Origin: Mageeibacillus sp. UBA1193
GTDB lineage: Bacteria > Bacillota > Clostridia > Saccharofermentanales > Saccharofermentanaceae
DNA length: 15,899 bases
Direction of reading: 5' to 3'
Assembly (NCBI GenBank): GCA_002310155.1
Contig: DBYF01000121.1
Coordinates: 1 to 15,899, forward strand
Under the pieces are notes generated by a model that had not been told where the DNA came from, made no database searches, and saw nothing but the letters and a program-made list of their open reading frames with translations. Both the position numbers and the translations under genes were made by a program. Positions 14,751 to 15,899 of the stretch are shown here, in pieces (within the stretch, counting starts at the first letter, position 1; each line of letters starts with the position of its first letter).

Positions 14751-15899
14751 TTAGGTTGTAGGAGCGTTTTCGTCAACGTTAGCCTGGTTGTTTGTACCAT
14801 AGAGCTGGTTGTACTGATCAACGAGAGCTCTATATTCCTCAGTTGTGATGAGACCGATCTTGTAACGGATATGAAGCTGTCCAAGAACCGGCGGAAGTTT
14901 TTCTGCTTCCTTGAATGTTGTTTCAAGGTAGTTCCACTCATAACCCCAATGGCTCCATGCCGCGAACGGACGGTTAACCTGGAAGTTGAAAGACATGAAG
15001 GAAATATATCTTCCATAGAGCGGTGAAGACTCAGGTACATCATAGAACTCAGGATTAACAACTACAAAGTAGCTCGGGAGACCAACAAGTCCACCGGTTG
15101 CGATGTTCTGAGCGCCAACCCAATCCATGTAATTCATGCTTGTCGGAGCAGCGGAGATACGGTCGATCAGATCGTAAGCATATACATCAACTGCTGCTGT
15201 GTATGTGCAGAAACCCTGCTTTGTATCTTCGATAGAGATCTCGGCGATCTTTACATAGTTCGGAGCATCAGTCTCGATTTTCTTAATAGCTGCAACGAAC
15301 TCTTTGTATCCGACATATGTCTTAGTCTTGATTTCGTTAGCGTTGTTATAGCCATACTTCTGAGCTTCCGGGTTCGGAGCCTGAGCATCTGCTGACTTCA
15401 TGTTCAGCTGAGAATAGAAGACAGTGAATGGGATATCTGGCTCTGCCTTACCATCGCCAACTTCATCATGTGTCAGAAGGAATCCGTCTGTTCCGGATAC
15501 TTTGATGGTATAACGGGAGGATTTAGCGCGGTTATCACTGATCTTTCCGTCAGTCTTTACAACAGTATCATATGTGAGAGGAGTGTTGCTGATCTCAACA
15601 ATGAACGGAATACCGGCATCCTCGAAATTCTTGAAAAGTTTTCTCTGAATAGAACCTGTTACCAGATCAGGGAGAACCTTTGTCTCAAGAGCCTGGAGCT
15701 GACTCTTCAGCTGTTCGCGCTGCTCATCGAGCTGCTGAGCTTGCTGGATAATAGCATCGTTTCTTGCTTTCTCCTGCTCGACTGCTTTTAATTCTTGTCT
15801 TACGTCACTTAACTTATCGAAATTCTTCTTAATTACACACAGATAGCAAACTGCGCCAAGAGCCAGAAGAAGAACAATAAACAGTAAGAATGTATCTCT
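14751..15899 (-). CDS. PilO-like type IV pilus assembly protein, at least 382 aa, 5' end beyond window
   Basis: The frame is open from the stop at 14751 to the window edge. An internal ATG at 15401 is not the start, because the 166 codons before it are clearly coding. At the edge lies one membrane helix (TFLLFIVLLLALGAVCYLCV), followed by about 45 residues of heptad-like coiled coil (FDKLSDVRQELKAVEQEKAR onwards). Next comes a region like the PilO ferredoxin fold (FKNFEDAGIPFIVEIS), and later YKEFVAAIKKIET...YVKIAEISIED...TYTAAVDVYAYD. The C-terminal 100 residues are aromatic-rich (AAWSHWGYEWNYLE). PilO is an inner-membrane protein that with PilN aligns the pilus machine; usual length is about 200 residues, so this is about twice that. 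Probably only a few N-terminal residues are missing. It is the last gene of an upstream operon likely holding the pilB/C/M/N genes. Confidence 0.68.
   Translation of the reverse strand, partial: RDTFLLFIVLLLALGAVCYLCVIKKNFDKLSDVRQELKAVEQEKARNDAIIQQAQQLDEQREQLKSQLQALETKVLPDLVTGSIQRKLFKNFEDAGIPFIVEISNTPLTYDTVVKTDGKISDNRAKSSRYTIKVSGTDGFLLTHDEVGDGKAEPDIPFTVFYSQLNMKSADAQAPNPEAQKYGYNNANEIKTKTYVGYKEFVAAIKKIETDAPNYVKIAEISIEDTKQGFCTYTAAVDVYAYDLIDRISAAPTSMNYMDWVGAQNIATGGLVGLPSYFVVVNPEFYDVPESSPLYGRYISFMSFNFQVNRPFAAWSHWGYEWNYLETTFKEAEKLPPVLGQLHIRYKIGLITTEEYRALVDQYNQLYGTNNQANVDENAPTT

Overview
The window looks like a chromosomal segment of an anaerobic Gram-positive bacterium of the class Clostridia (Bacillota), possibly from gut, rumen or a plant-degrading community. 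The signs are strong AGGAGG-type ribosome binding sites, YfhO-family membrane proteins, a PrsA/SurA-like extracytoplasmic foldase relative, a GH5 glycoside hydrolase, and a type IV pilus locus of the Gram-positive kind. Genus cannot be decided from the sequence alone. I see no rRNA, tRNA, CRISPR array or intact mobile element.

Left part (1-1233, + strand): the 3' part of a GH5 cellulase-like gene carries a one-base frameshift at about 631. A well-formed promoter and ribosome binding site then precede a 40-codon single-pass membrane peptide gene, which ends at a bidirectional terminator. Second block (1240-3078, - strand): a membrane-anchored foldase-like protein with a long acidic, proline-rich cytoplasmic tail. 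Third block (3273-9885, + strand): a tight three-gene operon joined by 4-base ATGA overlaps. It holds two tandem YfhO-family polytopic proteins (relatives of GT-C glycosyltransferases) and a DEDDh 3'-5' exonuclease with a C-terminal zinc-binding segment.

Right part (about 9900-15899): a type IV pilus locus. On the + strand lies a 661-residue PilX-like protein with a large beta-rich exterior, closed by two tandem terminators. On the - strand, reading right to left, come a long PilO-like assembly protein that runs off the window edge, a 67-residue prepilin with its own promoter and terminator, then a second promoter driving three prepilins of 71, 170 and 181 residues. The two smallest prepilins are close paralogues whose predicted mature forms (57 and 61 residues) consist of little more than the N-terminal pilin helix. 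The two - strand pilin promoters share the same architecture (TTGCAT, 16 bases, extended -10 ending TATAAT). Between the convergent pilin genes lies about 520 bases of non-coding DNA that appears to hold the decayed remnant of an IS3-type transposase.

The most interesting material is the pilus region: paired mini-pilins with separate transcription units, a very large PilX-like protein facing a prepilin operon, an unusually long PilO-like protein, and repeated TGTGA motifs around the pilus genes. The coupling of an exonuclease to two cell-envelope YfhO proteins is the other unexplained association.
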